Assembly (NCBI GenBank): GCA_028277515.1
Contig: JANQGC010000122.1
Location: forward strand, 1 to 13,850
DNA length: 13,850 bases
Origin: Anaerolineae bacterium
Lineage (GTDB): Bacteria > Chloroflexota > Anaerolineae > Promineifilales > Promineifilaceae
Direction of reading: 5' to 3'
Part shown: positions 1 through 7,775 of the stretch, piece after piece
Numbering within the stretch: position 1 is the first letter of the stretch
Layout of the letters: the number at the start of each line of letters is the position of its first letter
Translations under genes and position numbers: made by a program
Notes under the pieces: generated by a model
Told to the model about the DNA's origin: nothing
The model's database searches: none
What the model saw: only the letters and a program-made list of their open reading frames with translations

Positions 1-545
1 TGGTCCGGGATCATGGCTTTCGCATGATGTACATTCACCCCTCACTCCACAAATATTGGCTGCCCATTCAAACACCCAGCGAGGGGGAAAGCTCTAAGCA
101 AATGCTTTATCCCCTCTTTGAAGCCGCCCGCGAGTTAAACATTCCGGTTTATATTCACACCGGGGAGCAGCCCTATTCCCTTCCGGCAACCGTCGATTTC
201 GTCGCCGGTGAATTTTCAGATGTCAAGATCATCATCGGCCACCTGGGAACTCAAGGGGAGATGTTCACTATCGAAGCCCTGTTGGTTCTCAGCCGGCATG
301 ACAATGTCTATATTGAGACCAGCTTTGCCATGCCCCATATGCTCATCGAAGCCATCCACTCAGTCGGTGCGGAACGGGTTATTTTCGGCAGCAACTGCCC
401 ACCGTTGGAACCTACTCACCAACTTCTGAACATAGAAGAGGCGTTAACCCTGGACCCGCCGGTCGGTATGAACCTGAGCCATGAGGACACACGCAAGGTG
501 ATGGGCGGAAATTTGGCAGGATTATTGGATATGCAATTTGTATAA
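1..545 (+). CDS. Amidohydrolase-2 family protein, 3' part (5' end outside window)
   Basis: The frame is open from base 3 to the TAA at 543-545, so the gene begins upstream of the window and the ATG at 24 is internal. About 180 C-terminal residues are visible. They match the second half of a TIM-barrel metal-dependent amidohydrolase of the PF04909 (ACMSD-like) type: an HPS strand, an IHTGE strand whose His is a metal ligand in the family, a GHLG strand with the next His, and a barrel strand reading FGSNCPP. Family members usually carry Asp at the Asn of that last motif (codon 393-395), and the downstream paralogue does. The protein aligns over its whole visible length with the next gene, so the two are tandem paralogues. 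The family includes hydrolases and non-oxidative decarboxylases of cyclic carboxylates; the substrate here cannot be read from sequence. The Asn suggests altered or lost metal chemistry. Confidence 0.85.
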   Translation, partial: VRDHGFRMMYIHPSLHKYWLPIQTPSEGESSKQMLYPLFEAARELNIPVYIHTGEQPYSLPATVDFVAGEFSDVKIIIGHLGTQGEMFTIEALLVLSRHDNVYIETSFAMPHMLIEAIHSVGAERVIFGSNCPPLEPTHQLLNIEEALTLDPPVGMNLSHEDTRKVMGGNLAGLLDMQFV

Positions 546-550
546 TTCCC

Positions 551-583
551 AGGTGACAGTCACTTTAGAAGTGACTGTCACCT
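551..583. repeat. Perfect 15-bp inverted repeat with 3-base loop between the amidohydrolase genes
   Basis: Arms 551-565 and 569-583 are perfectly complementary around the loop TAG. Each arm also contains the near-palindrome GTGACAGTCAC, so the element is doubly symmetric. It is followed by CGATTTT, only a weak T run, so it could be a poor intrinsic terminator or attenuator, an operator, or a REP-like mobile palindrome. It sits in the 59-base gap between the two amidohydrolase genes. Confidence 0.75.
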
Positions 584-604
584 CGATTTTGAAGAGGAAC
601 CCAT

Positions 605-1465
605 ATGAAATACACAGTCATCGATCCCCACTGCCATATTATTCCCCATCGCGAACCGGTCTGGGGCTGGGGTCCCCATTTTTACGCCGAGGAACTGCTC
701 GAAACCCTTGATCGTGGTTACGACGTCATGGGCGAAACCAAACGGGTCGAAAAAGCGGTCGTCATGACCGGCTTAGGCTTAACATCGGTCGATCACCGCA
801 GCATTGAAGAATCGCACCAATATGTCCTGGAAAGTATCAAAAAATACCCGGATCGCCTTTTTTTCAACCCGGTCATCAACCCGCGCTATGATTTGAACGA
901 CCAGTTTGATTGCATTCGTGTCTGGAAAGATGAATACAATATTGTCATGCTTAAGCTCCATCCCAGCATGCACAACTATTACCTGCCCACCTACCGCCCC
1001 TCTCCGGGAGAAGCCGGCAAGAAGATGATTTACCCGGTGTTTGAACTCTGCCGGGAGTTGCATGTACCGCTGATGATTCACATGGGGGAAGCGCCATACT
1101 CTTTCCCGGCGCAGATCGCGCCGGTGGCCGAAGCGTTTCCCGATATACCCATCATTTGCGCCCACTCCGGGGCTAATAATGTGCCCAGCAATGCGCTGGA
1201 CGCCATATTGCTGGCCAAAACCCATGACAATGTTTACCTGGGCAGCAGTTGGGTGCAGACCCCGGAAATAATTGAAATGTATTATGCGCTGGGTCCGGGT
1301 AAAATCATTTATGAAAGCGACTGTTCGCCGGCCGCACTAGGCCAGGCTTTACGCCTGGTGACCAACCTCCATCTGCCTCCCCCGCTTGGTGTGGGCGCGA
1401 GCAAGGACGAGGTTTATCAAATGATCGGTGGCAACGCCGCTGAATTGTGCAGCATTCCATTATGA
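605..1465 (+). CDS. Amidohydrolase-2 family protein (ACMSD-like TIM barrel)
   Basis: A complete 286-residue protein with no signal peptide, so probably cytoplasmic. Visible metal-site motifs are DPHCH near the N-terminus (H9 and H11), KLHP (K117), IHMGE (H159), CAHSG (H187) and ESDCSP (D239). This is the HxH...H...H...D pattern of the PF04909 amidohydrolase/decarboxylase group. The family uses one divalent metal to hydrolyse or decarboxylate cyclic substrates (for example ACMSD, gamma-resorcylate decarboxylase and isoorotate decarboxylase). The start at 605 is supported by AGAGGA 7 bases upstream. Its stop TGA overlaps the ATG of the UbiD-like gene (ATGA at 1462-1465), which indicates translational coupling and a shared pathway. 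It is a paralogue of the preceding gene but keeps the Asp that the other lost. The exact substrate is unknown. Confidence 0.88.
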   Translation: MKYTVIDPHCHIIPHREPVWGWGPHFYAEELLETLDRGYDVMGETKRVEKAVVMTGLGLTSVDHRSIEESHQYVLESIKKYPDRLFFNPVINPRYDLNDQFDCIRVWKDEYNIVMLKLHPSMHNYYLPTYRPSPGEAGKKMIYPVFELCRELHVPLMIHMGEAPYSFPAQIAPVAEAFPDIPIICAHSGANNVPSNALDAILLAKTHDNVYLGSSWVQTPEIIEMYYALGPGKIIYESDCSPAALGQALRLVTNLHLPPPLGVGASKDEVYQMIGGNAAELCSIPL

Positions 1466-2814
1466 GTTCATTGAGAGACTTTCTCGCTTCTTTGCCGGCC
1501 GGCCAGGTTTTGACCCTGGACGAACTTATTGACCTGGACTATACGCCCACGGCCCTGGTCTTAGAACTGGAGAAGAATGGCCGTTTCCCGGTCCTGGAGA
1601 TGAATAATCCGGAGGGCTTTGCCATGCCGGTGATCGCCAATCTGTTCGCCGACCGTGAACGTATCGCCTGGATGGCCGGTGCGCAGAGTGCAGCCGAATT
1701 TAATCGCACCTGGCTGCATGCGGAGGAAAACCCTATCCCGGCACAAATCGTGCAAACCGGGCCGGTACAGGAAGTGGTGATTAGCGGCGATGAAGTTGAT
1801 GTCAGCACATTGCCGATCAGCCGCCATTTCCAGCAAGATGCCGGCCGGTACATCGGTTCCGGCATCTTGATCTGCAAAGACCCTGACACCGGTGTGCGCA
1901 ATTTGAGCTACCAGCGATTGCAGATGAAAGGCAATAACCGCTTCGGGGCCAGCTTACATTCGCGCGGCCACATCTGGGATCATCTGCTGCGCTGCGCGGA
2001 ACGCGGCCGAAACCTGGAAGTGGCGGTTGTCTTGGGCGCTCATCCGGCCGTTCACCTGGCGGCCGCAGCCAAAGTGGCTATGGAGGTCGATGAACTGGAC
2101 ATCGCCGGCGGGCTGCTAAAAGAGCCGGTTGAATTGGTAAAATGCAAAACGATCGATGTGGAAGTTCCGGCCAATGCTGAAATCGTCCTGGAAGGAGAAA
2201 TCCTGGCCAATACGCATGAGGATGAAGGTCCTTTTGGGGAATACACCGGCTATTCTACCTTCCGTTCCACTCGAAATGTGTTTGTCGTCAAGGCGATTAC
2301 ACGCCGCGCCGATCCGATTTTTCTAGACATCATTCCCGGCTATTCTAACGAGCACCTGTTGTTAGGCCGCGTGGCCAAAGAAGCGCATGTCTTTGAAAGA
2401 TTGAAGGAAGTCCTGCCGACCTTAAAGGCGCTCAACTACCCCCGGTCAGGCACCCATTTCCATGCCTACTTCTCATTCAAGAAGACGGCCGAAGGTCAGG
2501 CGCGCTACGCCTTGATGCTCCTCTTTGGACTGGATGCCTATATCAAACTAGCCATTGCAGTCAATGAGGATATTGATATTTATAATGAAGAAGAAGTGCT
2601 TTGGGCCTTAGCTACCCGGTTTCAGGCCGACACGGATATGTTTGTTGTGCCCAAAGTTTTCTGCAACCGGCTCGATCCCTCTGCAGTTGATGGCATGTCA
2701 GCCAAGCTGGGGCTCGACGCTACCATGCCACTTGAATGGGATGTAGAGCGCACGTCTCTGCCGGATGAGGCGTTGAAAAGAGTAAACACTATTTTGTCGG
2801 CCGTTGGAGAGTGA
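1462..2814 (+). CDS. UbiD family prenylated-FMN-dependent decarboxylase
   Basis: A 450-residue protein with the N-terminal SLRDFL segment typical of UbiD-family enzymes. It has a central NLSYQR motif (N147, R152), H170, and [14 protein letters not shown] with E255 and E260 five residues apart. The N...R...H spacing and the E/E pair match the metal-phosphate ligands (Asn, His, Glu) and the Glu-Arg-Glu catalytic triad described for Aspergillus Fdc1. The C-terminal block [19 protein letters not shown] is also family-typical. Such enzymes reversibly decarboxylate aromatic, heteroaromatic or alpha,beta-unsaturated acids using prFMN made by a UbiX-type prenyltransferase; no ubiX is in this window. 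A GTG at 1447 lies in frame, but the ATG at 1462 gives the ATGA overlap and the usual N-terminus. The operon context suggests degradation or salvage of a cyclic carboxylate rather than ubiquinone synthesis, so I do not name it ubiD. Confidence 0.92.
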   Translation: MSSLRDFLASLPAGQVLTLDELIDLDYTPTALVLELEKNGRFPVLEMNNPEGFAMPVIANLFADRERIAWMAGAQSAAEFNRTWLHAEENPIPAQIVQTGPVQEVVISGDEVDVSTLPISRHFQQDAGRYIGSGILICKDPDTGVRNLSYQRLQMKGNNRFGASLHSRGHIWDHLLRCAERGRNLEVAVVLGAHPAVHLAAAAKVAMEVDELDIAGGLLKEPVELVKCKTIDVEVPANAEIVLEGEILANTHEDEGPFGEYTGYSTFRSTRNVFVVKAITRRADPIFLDIIPGYSNEHLLLGRVAKEAHVFERLKEVLPTLKALNYPRSGTHFHAYFSFKKTAEGQARYALMLLFGLDAYIKLAIAVNEDIDIYNEEEVLWALATRFQADTDMFVVPKVFCNRLDPSAVDGMSAKLGLDATMPLEWDVERTSLPDEALKRVNTILSAVGE

Positions 2815-2816
2815 AC

Positions 2817-4277
2817 ATGAAAATAAGAAAAAAAAGAGCTTTAACCTTTGATGATGTCCTGCTCGTCCCCAGGCGATCCCCTTTTGCATCCAGAAAAGAT
2901 GTGCAGACCGACAGTTGTCTTACCCCATCCATCGCCATGAAAATTCCCATCATCAGCGCCAACATGGATACCGTCACCGAGGCGCCAATGGCCATTGCCA
3001 TGGCCAGGAGTGGTGGCATCGGAATCCTCCATCGCTTTATGAGCGCTGAGCGCCAGGCGTTGCAGATTAAACAGGTCAAAAGAGCGGAGTCTTTTCAAAT
3101 TGACGATCCGTACACCATCCATCAGGATACACCCATTAGCAAGGCGCGGGCGATGATGGATGAATTTGGCGTAGGCGGCTTAGTCGTTATGGGTCTGGAG
3201 GGAGCCGGCGTTGGTTTAGTGACTCAGCGAGATGTCTTATTTGCTACCAATAATCACACCCCGGTTAGCACTGTCATGACCTTACCCGATCAAATCATCA
3301 GCGCATCACCGGATATAACCATGAGCGAAGCGCAAACCATTCTTCATGAACATCGCCTGGAAAAACTTCCTCTGCTGGATGAAGATGGCCGGCTCGTTGG
3401 ACTTATCACAGCTCAAGATTTAATGAAACAGAAACAACACCCGGACGCGACAAAAGATGAAAAAGGTCGCCTACGTGTTGGAGCCGCCGTCGGTGTGAAA
3501 CCGGAGGATATGGATCGCGCAGAAAAACTTCTGGCCGCCGGCGCCGATGTGCTGGTATTGGACATCGCCCACGGCCATGCCGATCATAGCATCGACATGG
3601 TGAGAAACCTGCGGCGCAATTTTCCCGCCGCTCAAATAGTCGCCGGAAATGTGGCGACGCGAGAGGGCGCCCGCGAATTGACCGAAGCGGGGGCTGATTG
3701 CATCAAAGTGGGCATCGGACCAGGGTCCATTTGTACGACAAGAATCGTTACCGGCTTCGGCGTTCCCCAAATCACCGCCATCATTGATAGCGTTCGTGGC
3801 GTCAAAGACACGGGCAAAAATATTCCGGTTATCGCCGATGGTGGCATTAGAACCTCCGGAGATGTGGTCAAAGCATTGGCCGCCGGCGCGAGCACCGTCA
3901 TGATCGGTAGCCTGTTCGCCGGCTGTGAAGAAGCGCCGGGTTCACCCGTCATCCGCAACGGCCAAAAATTTAAAGTTGTGCGTGGAATGGCATCACTGGG
4001 CGCTGCCATTGGGCGAAAAAAGGCAGATGAAGAAAACGGCGAAAGCGCCGAAAGTCAGGAGGAATGGGACAAAGTGATTCCGGAAGGGGTTGAGGCCGTC
4101 GTTCCCTACCGGGGCAATGTCCATGAGTTGATTTACCAGATGGTCGGCGGCTTGCGCTCAGGTCTCAGTTATGGTGGCTCGCGCTCCATCGCTGAATTAC
4201 AAGAAAAAGCGGAATTTGTGATGGTTACTTCAGCGGGCATGGCGGAAAGCCATTCTCATGATGTGAACCGTGTCTAA
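2817..4277 (+). CDS. guaB: IMP dehydrogenase / GMP reductase family protein with CBS domains
   Basis: A 486-residue protein of normal bacterial IMPDH length. It has the N-terminal [10 protein letters not shown], a tandem CBS (Bateman) insert at about residues 95-205, the catalytic loop [11 protein letters not shown] with C306, the IMP-phosphate site ADGGI (D341), the [10 protein letters not shown] strand, [12 protein letters not shown], and the C-terminal [17 protein letters not shown] oxidises IMP to XMP with NAD+ in guanine nucleotide synthesis; the related GMP reductase runs GMP to IMP. The flap between GMASLGA and the PEG motif (about residues 397-420) is acidic/charged and has no Arg-Tyr pair, which IMPDHs normally use (usually DRYF). 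The name is therefore provisional and a GMP reductase-like or divergent activity is possible. GGAG at 2806-2809 lies 7 bases before the ATG at 2817, which favours it over the in-frame GTG at 2811. Only 2 bases separate it from the UbiD-like gene, so it is in the same operon. Confidence 0.88.
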   Translation: MKIRKKRALTFDDVLLVPRRSPFASRKDVQTDSCLTPSIAMKIPIISANMDTVTEAPMAIAMARSGGIGILHRFMSAERQALQIKQVKRAESFQIDDPYTIHQDTPISKARAMMDEFGVGGLVVMGLEGAGVGLVTQRDVLFATNNHTPVSTVMTLPDQIISASPDITMSEAQTILHEHRLEKLPLLDEDGRLVGLITAQDLMKQKQHPDATKDEKGRLRVGAAVGVKPEDMDRAEKLLAAGADVLVLDIAHGHADHSIDMVRNLRRNFPAAQIVAGNVATREGARELTEAGADCIKVGIGPGSICTTRIVTGFGVPQITAIIDSVRGVKDTGKNIPVIADGGIRTSGDVVKALAAGASTVMIGSLFAGCEEAPGSPVIRNGQKFKVVRGMASLGAAIGRKKADEENGESAESQEEWDKVIPEGVEAVVPYRGNVHELIYQMVGGLRSGLSYGGSRSIAELQEKAEFVMVTSAGMAESHSHDVNRV

Positions 4278-4290
4278 CAGGTGCGCGACT

Positions 4291-4434
4291 CCCCAGTTTG
4301 CGCCTGTAACGTAAAAAGCCTTTTTTGCGCAGAGAACAAATTAGGCAATTTGTTCTACAATTTGCGCAGAATTTGTAACGTAAACTTTCCAGTTTGCGTA
4401 AGAAACAAACAGGAATGTTTGTTTTACAGGGTTA
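4291..4434. repeat. Degenerate hairpin repeats in the intergenic region
   Basis: Two units of about 40 bases share the pattern TTTGCGYA-(A/G)GAAACAAA-loop-TTTGTTYTACA. The first is near 4324-4359, with a perfect 10-bp hairpin at 4333-4342/4347-4356. The second is near 4392-4428, with a perfect 9-bp hairpin at 4403-4411/4416-4424. An 11-base direct repeat TGTAACGTAAA occurs at 4305-4315 and 4374-4384, and CCAGTTTGCG occurs at 4293 and 4389. Together they look like a dispersed palindromic element or the remains of a small MITE-like repeat. An open frame of 81 codons crosses this block, but its composition is dictated by the repeats. Confidence 0.7.
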
Positions 4435-4447
4435 CACCCCCAGGTTT

Positions 4448-4459
4448 AAAGGAGGTGAT
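4448..4459 (+). promoter_or_regulatory. Extended Shine-Dalgarno sequence without an obvious start codon
   Basis: The 12 bases AAAGGAGGTGAT are a perfect complement of the conserved 16S rRNA 3' end (ATCACCTCCTTT). At normal spacing only non-standard codons (such as ATC at 4464) follow. A GTG at 4470 opens 18 codons ending at 4526, but with a 14-base spacer. It may be a remnant of a lost gene, a leader ORF signal or coincidence. Confidence 0.4.
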
Positions 4460-4542
4460 TCTAATCGCAGTGATTGTTCAGCCAACATTGAAAACAATGG
4501 GTTCATTTGAGGAAATATATTTTTAATTGCAATACACCAAAG

Positions 4543-4605
4543 AAATTTGACAACTTTTCACTTGATATATGGGCGAAAACCATTTAGTAAAAAGTTGTCA
4601 AATTT
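4543..4605. promoter_or_regulatory. Perfect 16-bp inverted repeat upstream of the BMP transporter operon
   Basis: Arms 4543-4558 and 4590-4605 are perfect reverse complements with core TTGACAACTTTT / AAAAGTTGTCAA, separated by 31 bases. Inside the spacer a smaller hairpin can form (ATGG 4569-4572 with CCAT 4580-4583). The right arm ends 39 bases before the binding-protein ATG. The left arm contains TTGACA (4547-4552) and the spacer has TTGATA (4562-4567), but no well spaced -10 box is convincing. Position and symmetry fit a pair of operator half-sites or a leader structure controlling the transporter; a palindromic mobile repeat is the alternative. Confidence 0.6.
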
Positions 4606-4644
4606 TAGGTAACACAATATTTAAGCAATTGGGAGAAAGGAAAG

Positions 4645-5640
4645 ATGAAAAATCGTTACGGCTTGTTGATCGTTCTATTGTTGGTTGGTTTGGTATTAGC
4701 GGCCTGTGGAGGACAGGCCGCTGCACCTGCTGAAGATGATGTTTTTAAAGTCGGGCTTTTAAGCCCCGGATCGGTTAATGATGACGGCTGGAACAGCATC
4801 GCTTACAATGCGATGCTGCGCATTGAAGAAGAGTTGGATGCCGAAATCAGTTATGTCGAATTGGAGCAAGATCCGGCCTCTTTTGAAAAAGCCTTTCGGG
4901 ATTACGCCAGTGAAGGGTATGACATGATTTTAGGTCACGGCTTTGAATTTCAGGACGCAGCCTTGACCGTCTCTCAAGAATATCCGGATACGGCCTTTTT
5001 CATTTCCAGCAGTCGTATTCATGAAGGAAATGTCGTTGGCTTGAATACGGATTCCAGTCAGCCGTTTTACTTGATGGGCGTGATTGCCGCCTTGACTTCC
5101 GACAGGGCCGGTTTCGTTGGCGGAATGGAGATCCCCCCCATTTCAGAGGCATTAACCGGTTTTGAAGAAGGGGCGAAAAGTGTGGATCCTGATTTTCCAG
5201 TGAGCGGCACGTTTATCGGAAATTTCACCGATTCGGCCGCGGCCAAAGAAGCGGCATTGAGTATGATGGCCGAAGGGGCGACCTTTGTTGTTCCTGATGC
5301 CGATGTGGCCGGTCTGGGTGTCTTGCAGGCGGTTGATGAAGCAGGATCTGAAATTGGCACCTTTGGTGCCTTTGGGGATTTCACCGATAAAGCTCCCAAC
5401 AATATCTACGGCAATTACTTTGCCGATTATGGCCAGGGCATCGTCAATATCGCCCGCCAGGTAAAAGAAGGGACATTTGATCCTGAGAGTAACATCGAGT
5501 TCGGCCTGGCCAATGAAGATGTGATGTGGATTGAATTCAATGACGATAATCCTCTCCCTCAAGAAGTATTGGATGCGGTAGAGGAAGCCCAACAGGGCAT
5601 CATTGATGGGTCTATTGATACCCTGCCAGATGTCGATTAG
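4645..5640 (+). CDS. BMP family (PnrA-like) substrate-binding lipoprotein of an ABC importer
   Basis: A 331-residue protein that begins with a short basic N-terminus, a hydrophobic stretch and the lipobox LAAC (C21), followed by an Ala/Pro-rich linker. This indicates an exported lipoprotein anchored to the membrane. The mature part has the BMP family (PF02608) layout: KVGLLSPGSVNDDGWN at about 35-50, a YDMILGHGFEF segment, VVGLNTDSSQPFYLMG, FVGGMEIP, and a conserved VVPDADVAGLGVLQA block. Characterised relatives such as Treponema PnrA bind purine nucleosides. This protein has Trp (W49) in the NDxxWN motif, where PnrA-type sequences usually have Phe, so its ligand may differ. AGAAAGGAAAG just upstream is the ribosome site. 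It heads an operon with two permeases and an ATPase, and lies downstream of an IMPDH-type gene, which fits nucleoside or nucleobase uptake without proving it. Confidence 0.9.
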   Translation: MKNRYGLLIVLLLVGLVLAACGGQAAAPAEDDVFKVGLLSPGSVNDDGWNSIAYNAMLRIEEELDAEISYVELEQDPASFEKAFRDYASEGYDMILGHGFEFQDAALTVSQEYPDTAFFISSSRIHEGNVVGLNTDSSQPFYLMGVIAALTSDRAGFVGGMEIPPISEALTGFEEGAKSVDPDFPVSGTFIGNFTDSAAAKEAALSMMAEGATFVVPDADVAGLGVLQAVDEAGSEIGTFGAFGDFTDKAPNNIYGNYFADYGQGIVNIARQVKEGTFDPESNIEFGLANEDVMWIEFNDDNPLPQEVLDAVEEAQQGIIDGSIDTLPDVD

Positions 5641-5652
5641 AAGCCTGAATAA

Positions 5653-5678
5653 GATGCCAACTAATCCAAGTTGGCATC
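5653..5678 (+). terminator. Hairpin after the binding-protein gene (partial terminator/3' stabiliser)
   Basis: A perfect 10-bp stem (5653-5662 with 5669-5678) with loop AATCCA is followed by the pyrimidine-rich CTTCTTCTTT. It lies 12 bases after the lipoprotein stop, before the permease genes. Such elements are commonly found after binding-protein genes and let that subunit be made in excess; this role is inferred. Confidence 0.6.
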
Positions 5679-5719
5679 CTTCTTCTTTAGATTAATGAAA
5701 GCAATAGTTAGGAGGACGG

Positions 5720-6841
5720 ATGGCCAATAAAGATGGAAGTGAGGCACAGACGGCCGTCCTCACCCCCGAGCAGCATAGTGACCTGCCTGCTTCCGATTCC
5801 CAAACCCGCATTAGCAAGATTCTTTGGAGCATCGGTGCACCTATTGCCGCCATTCTAATCGCCTTCCTGGCCAGCGGGATCATCCTATTGCTGGCCGGTT
5901 TCGATCCCGTTCGCGCCTTTACCACATTGATTAGAGGTTCCTTTGGTGACGTCCGGGTCATCACCGAGGTGCTCTTACAGGCTACCCCACTAATCATCAT
6001 CGGTGCCGGGTTGACGGTTGCCTTCCGGGCCAATATTTGGAACATTGGCGCCGAAGGGCAATTCTATGCCGGCGGTGTCTGTGGCGCTGTGGCCGGCATC
6101 TATTTAGGCGATCTTCCTGCCATCGTTCTTGTCCCCCTGGTCCTGCTGCTGGGCATCGCCGGAGGCGCATTTTGGGGGATGATGGCCGGCTGGTTCAAGG
6201 TTCGATTTGGGGCCAGCGAAATCGTGACCACGATCATGTTAAACTATATCGCCATCATCGGCACAGGCTACCTGGTAACCGGTCCCTTAATCGAGGAAGC
6301 GGGCAAATTTCCCCAGACGGCGCAAATTGCCGAGTCGGCGCGGCTCTTTCGCTTTCTGCCCCCGACCCGGCTGCATATCGGATTCCTCATTGCTATCCTC
6401 GTTGCCATCCTGACCTACCTGTTTCTCTTTAAAACCAGCAGCGGGTATGCCATCCGCGTCGTCGGCCACAATCCTGATGCTGCCCAATACGCCGGCATCA
6501 ATGTCAGCCGCAATATCCTTCTGGCTATGGGTTTGAGCGGCGGTGCTGCCGGATTGGCCGGGGCTATTCAAGTGATGGGCTTAACCTTCCGCCTGTACCA
6601 GCAATTTTCACCGGGATATGGTTTCACCGCTATCGCGGTGGCGTTATTGGCCAATAATAACCCTTTGGGTGTGATATTTTCAGGTATCTTATTTGGCGCG
6701 CTGCGGTCTGGTTCGGAGGTGATGCAGATCAGCGCCGGTATTCCATCGGTGATGGTCTTCACCATTCAAGGGCTGGTGATTTTGTCTGTCGTCACGTTTG
6801 CAGTTTACCGCATGAAATTCGCCAATCGAAGGGGAGCTTGA
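5720..6841 (+). CDS. ABC transporter permease, BMP/nucleoside-type (first permease)
   Basis: A 373-residue integral membrane protein. After a polar N-terminal stretch of about 32 residues come many hydrophobic helices (starting at about 33-58 and 88-108). The segment TVAFRANIWNIGAEGQF is characteristic of the branched-chain/ribose/nucleoside permease superfamily (BPD_transp_2), as in the YufP/BmpC type of nucleoside permeases. A further signature is the cytoplasmic loop RVVGHNPDAAQYAGINV, the probable contact for the ATPase. AGGAGG sits 5 bases before the ATG. It forms the transmembrane pore with the next gene product, 4 bases downstream. The substrate is inferred from the family only. Confidence 0.9.
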   Translation: MANKDGSEAQTAVLTPEQHSDLPASDSQTRISKILWSIGAPIAAILIAFLASGIILLLAGFDPVRAFTTLIRGSFGDVRVITEVLLQATPLIIIGAGLTVAFRANIWNIGAEGQFYAGGVCGAVAGIYLGDLPAIVLVPLVLLLGIAGGAFWGMMAGWFKVRFGASEIVTTIMLNYIAIIGTGYLVTGPLIEEAGKFPQTAQIAESARLFRFLPPTRLHIGFLIAILVAILTYLFLFKTSSGYAIRVVGHNPDAAQYAGINVSRNILLAMGLSGGAAGLAGAIQVMGLTFRLYQQFSPGYGFTAIAVALLANNNPLGVIFSGILFGALRSGSEVMQISAGIPSVMVFTIQGLVILSVVTFAVYRMKFANRRGA

Positions 6842-6845
6842 GTAG

Positions 6846-7766
6846 ATGGAATTAATGGTTCTCATCCCCAGTTTACTGGCCGCCACCTGGCGAATGGCCA
6901 CGCCATTAATCTACTCCGCCGTTGGCGAGGTTTTCACGGAAAGATCCGGAGTATTGAACATCGGCTTAGAGGGTATCATGCTTATTGGTGCCTTCACCGG
7001 GTTTGCCTCCGTTCTTTACACAGACAATTTAATGATCGGTCTCGGCATAACCATCCTGGTGGGCATGATCGCCGGTTTGATTTTTGCCTTGTTCACTGTA
7101 ACCATCAAAGCCAATCAGATCGTTGTCGGTGTGGCTTTTAACTTACTTGGCCTGGGCATGACCGGCTTTTTGTTCCGCGCCTTGTTCGTGGGTACGGAAA
7201 ATGCCGTGCGCACTGTGCCCGTTTTAGACCTACCTTTCCTGAGCAATCTACCCTTTTTGGGCGAAGCATTTTTCCGGCAAAATTGGATGGTCTACGGCAC
7301 GCTGCTGCTAATTCCGGTTGCCTCTTTTCTTTTATATAAGATGGCCTTCGGGTTGTCGGTGCGCTCCGTTGGTGAACATCCCAAAGCGGCCGATACTGTC
7401 GGCATCAGCGTAGCTCGCACCCGTTATGTTGGTGTGATCATTGGCACGACCTTAACCGCTGTCGCCGGAGCATATCTGACCATCGCCCACACCAACCAGT
7501 TTGTGGAGGGCATCACATCCGGGCGCGGCTTCATCGCCCTGGCGGTCGTCGTATTCGGCCGCTGGACGCCACGCGGCGCATTTTGGGCTTCTATCATCTT
7601 TGGATTTTTCTTCGCTCTGGGGTTACGCCTGCAAGCCGTGTCCGACCTGGCGGTTCCTTACCAGGCCTTCCAGGTTCTTCCCTATGTGGCAACGATTGTC
7701 GTTTTGTTAACCTTACGTGGCAGGACCAACGCTCCTAAGGCATTGGCTGTTCCTTATGAACCGTAG
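6846..7766 (+). CDS. ABC transporter permease, BMP/nucleoside-type (second permease)
   Basis: A 306-residue, strongly hydrophobic protein with roughly eight to ten membrane segments. It starts with ATPLIYSAVGEVFTERSGVLNIGLEG, the hallmark of YufQ-type second permeases of BMP-family importers. The conserved cytoplasmic loop SVRSVGEHPKAADTVGISV parallels that of the first permease and should dock to the ATPase. TSGRGFIALAVVVFGRW near residue 225 is also family-typical. The gap to the preceding permease is 4 bases and the ATPase follows after 9 bases, so all are cotranscribed. The two permeases are expected to form a heterodimeric pore. Confidence 0.9.
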   Translation: MELMVLIPSLLAATWRMATPLIYSAVGEVFTERSGVLNIGLEGIMLIGAFTGFASVLYTDNLMIGLGITILVGMIAGLIFALFTVTIKANQIVVGVAFNLLGLGMTGFLFRALFVGTENAVRTVPVLDLPFLSNLPFLGEAFFRQNWMVYGTLLLIPVASFLLYKMAFGLSVRSVGEHPKAADTVGISVARTRYVGVIIGTTLTAVAGAYLTIAHTNQFVEGITSGRGFIALAVVVFGRWTPRGAFWASIIFGFFFALGLRLQAVSDLAVPYQAFQVLPYVATIVVLLTLRGRTNAPKALAVPYEP

Positions 7767-7775
7767 AGGACACTC

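Noticed and set aside
779..1225. Minus-strand open frame of 148 codons inside the amidohydrolase gene
   Set aside because: It is a shadow of the well supported + strand gene and shows no recognisable protein features.
1447..1461. GTG start for the UbiD-like gene
   Set aside because: It would add five residues not typical of the family; the ATG at 1462 gives the ATGA overlap.
4448..4470. Fragment of a 16S rRNA 3' end (antisense)
   Set aside because: Similarity stops after 12 bases, so an extended Shine-Dalgarno match is the simpler reading.
4281..4526. 81-codon open frame after the IMPDH-like gene
   Set aside because: It runs through the hairpin repeats, has a poor start context and Cys/Phe-rich low-quality composition; the reading frame appears accidental.
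4278..4644. Possible purine riboswitch before the BMP operon
   Set aside because: None of the conserved core elements of the purine riboswitch could be found; the structures are simple inverted repeats.
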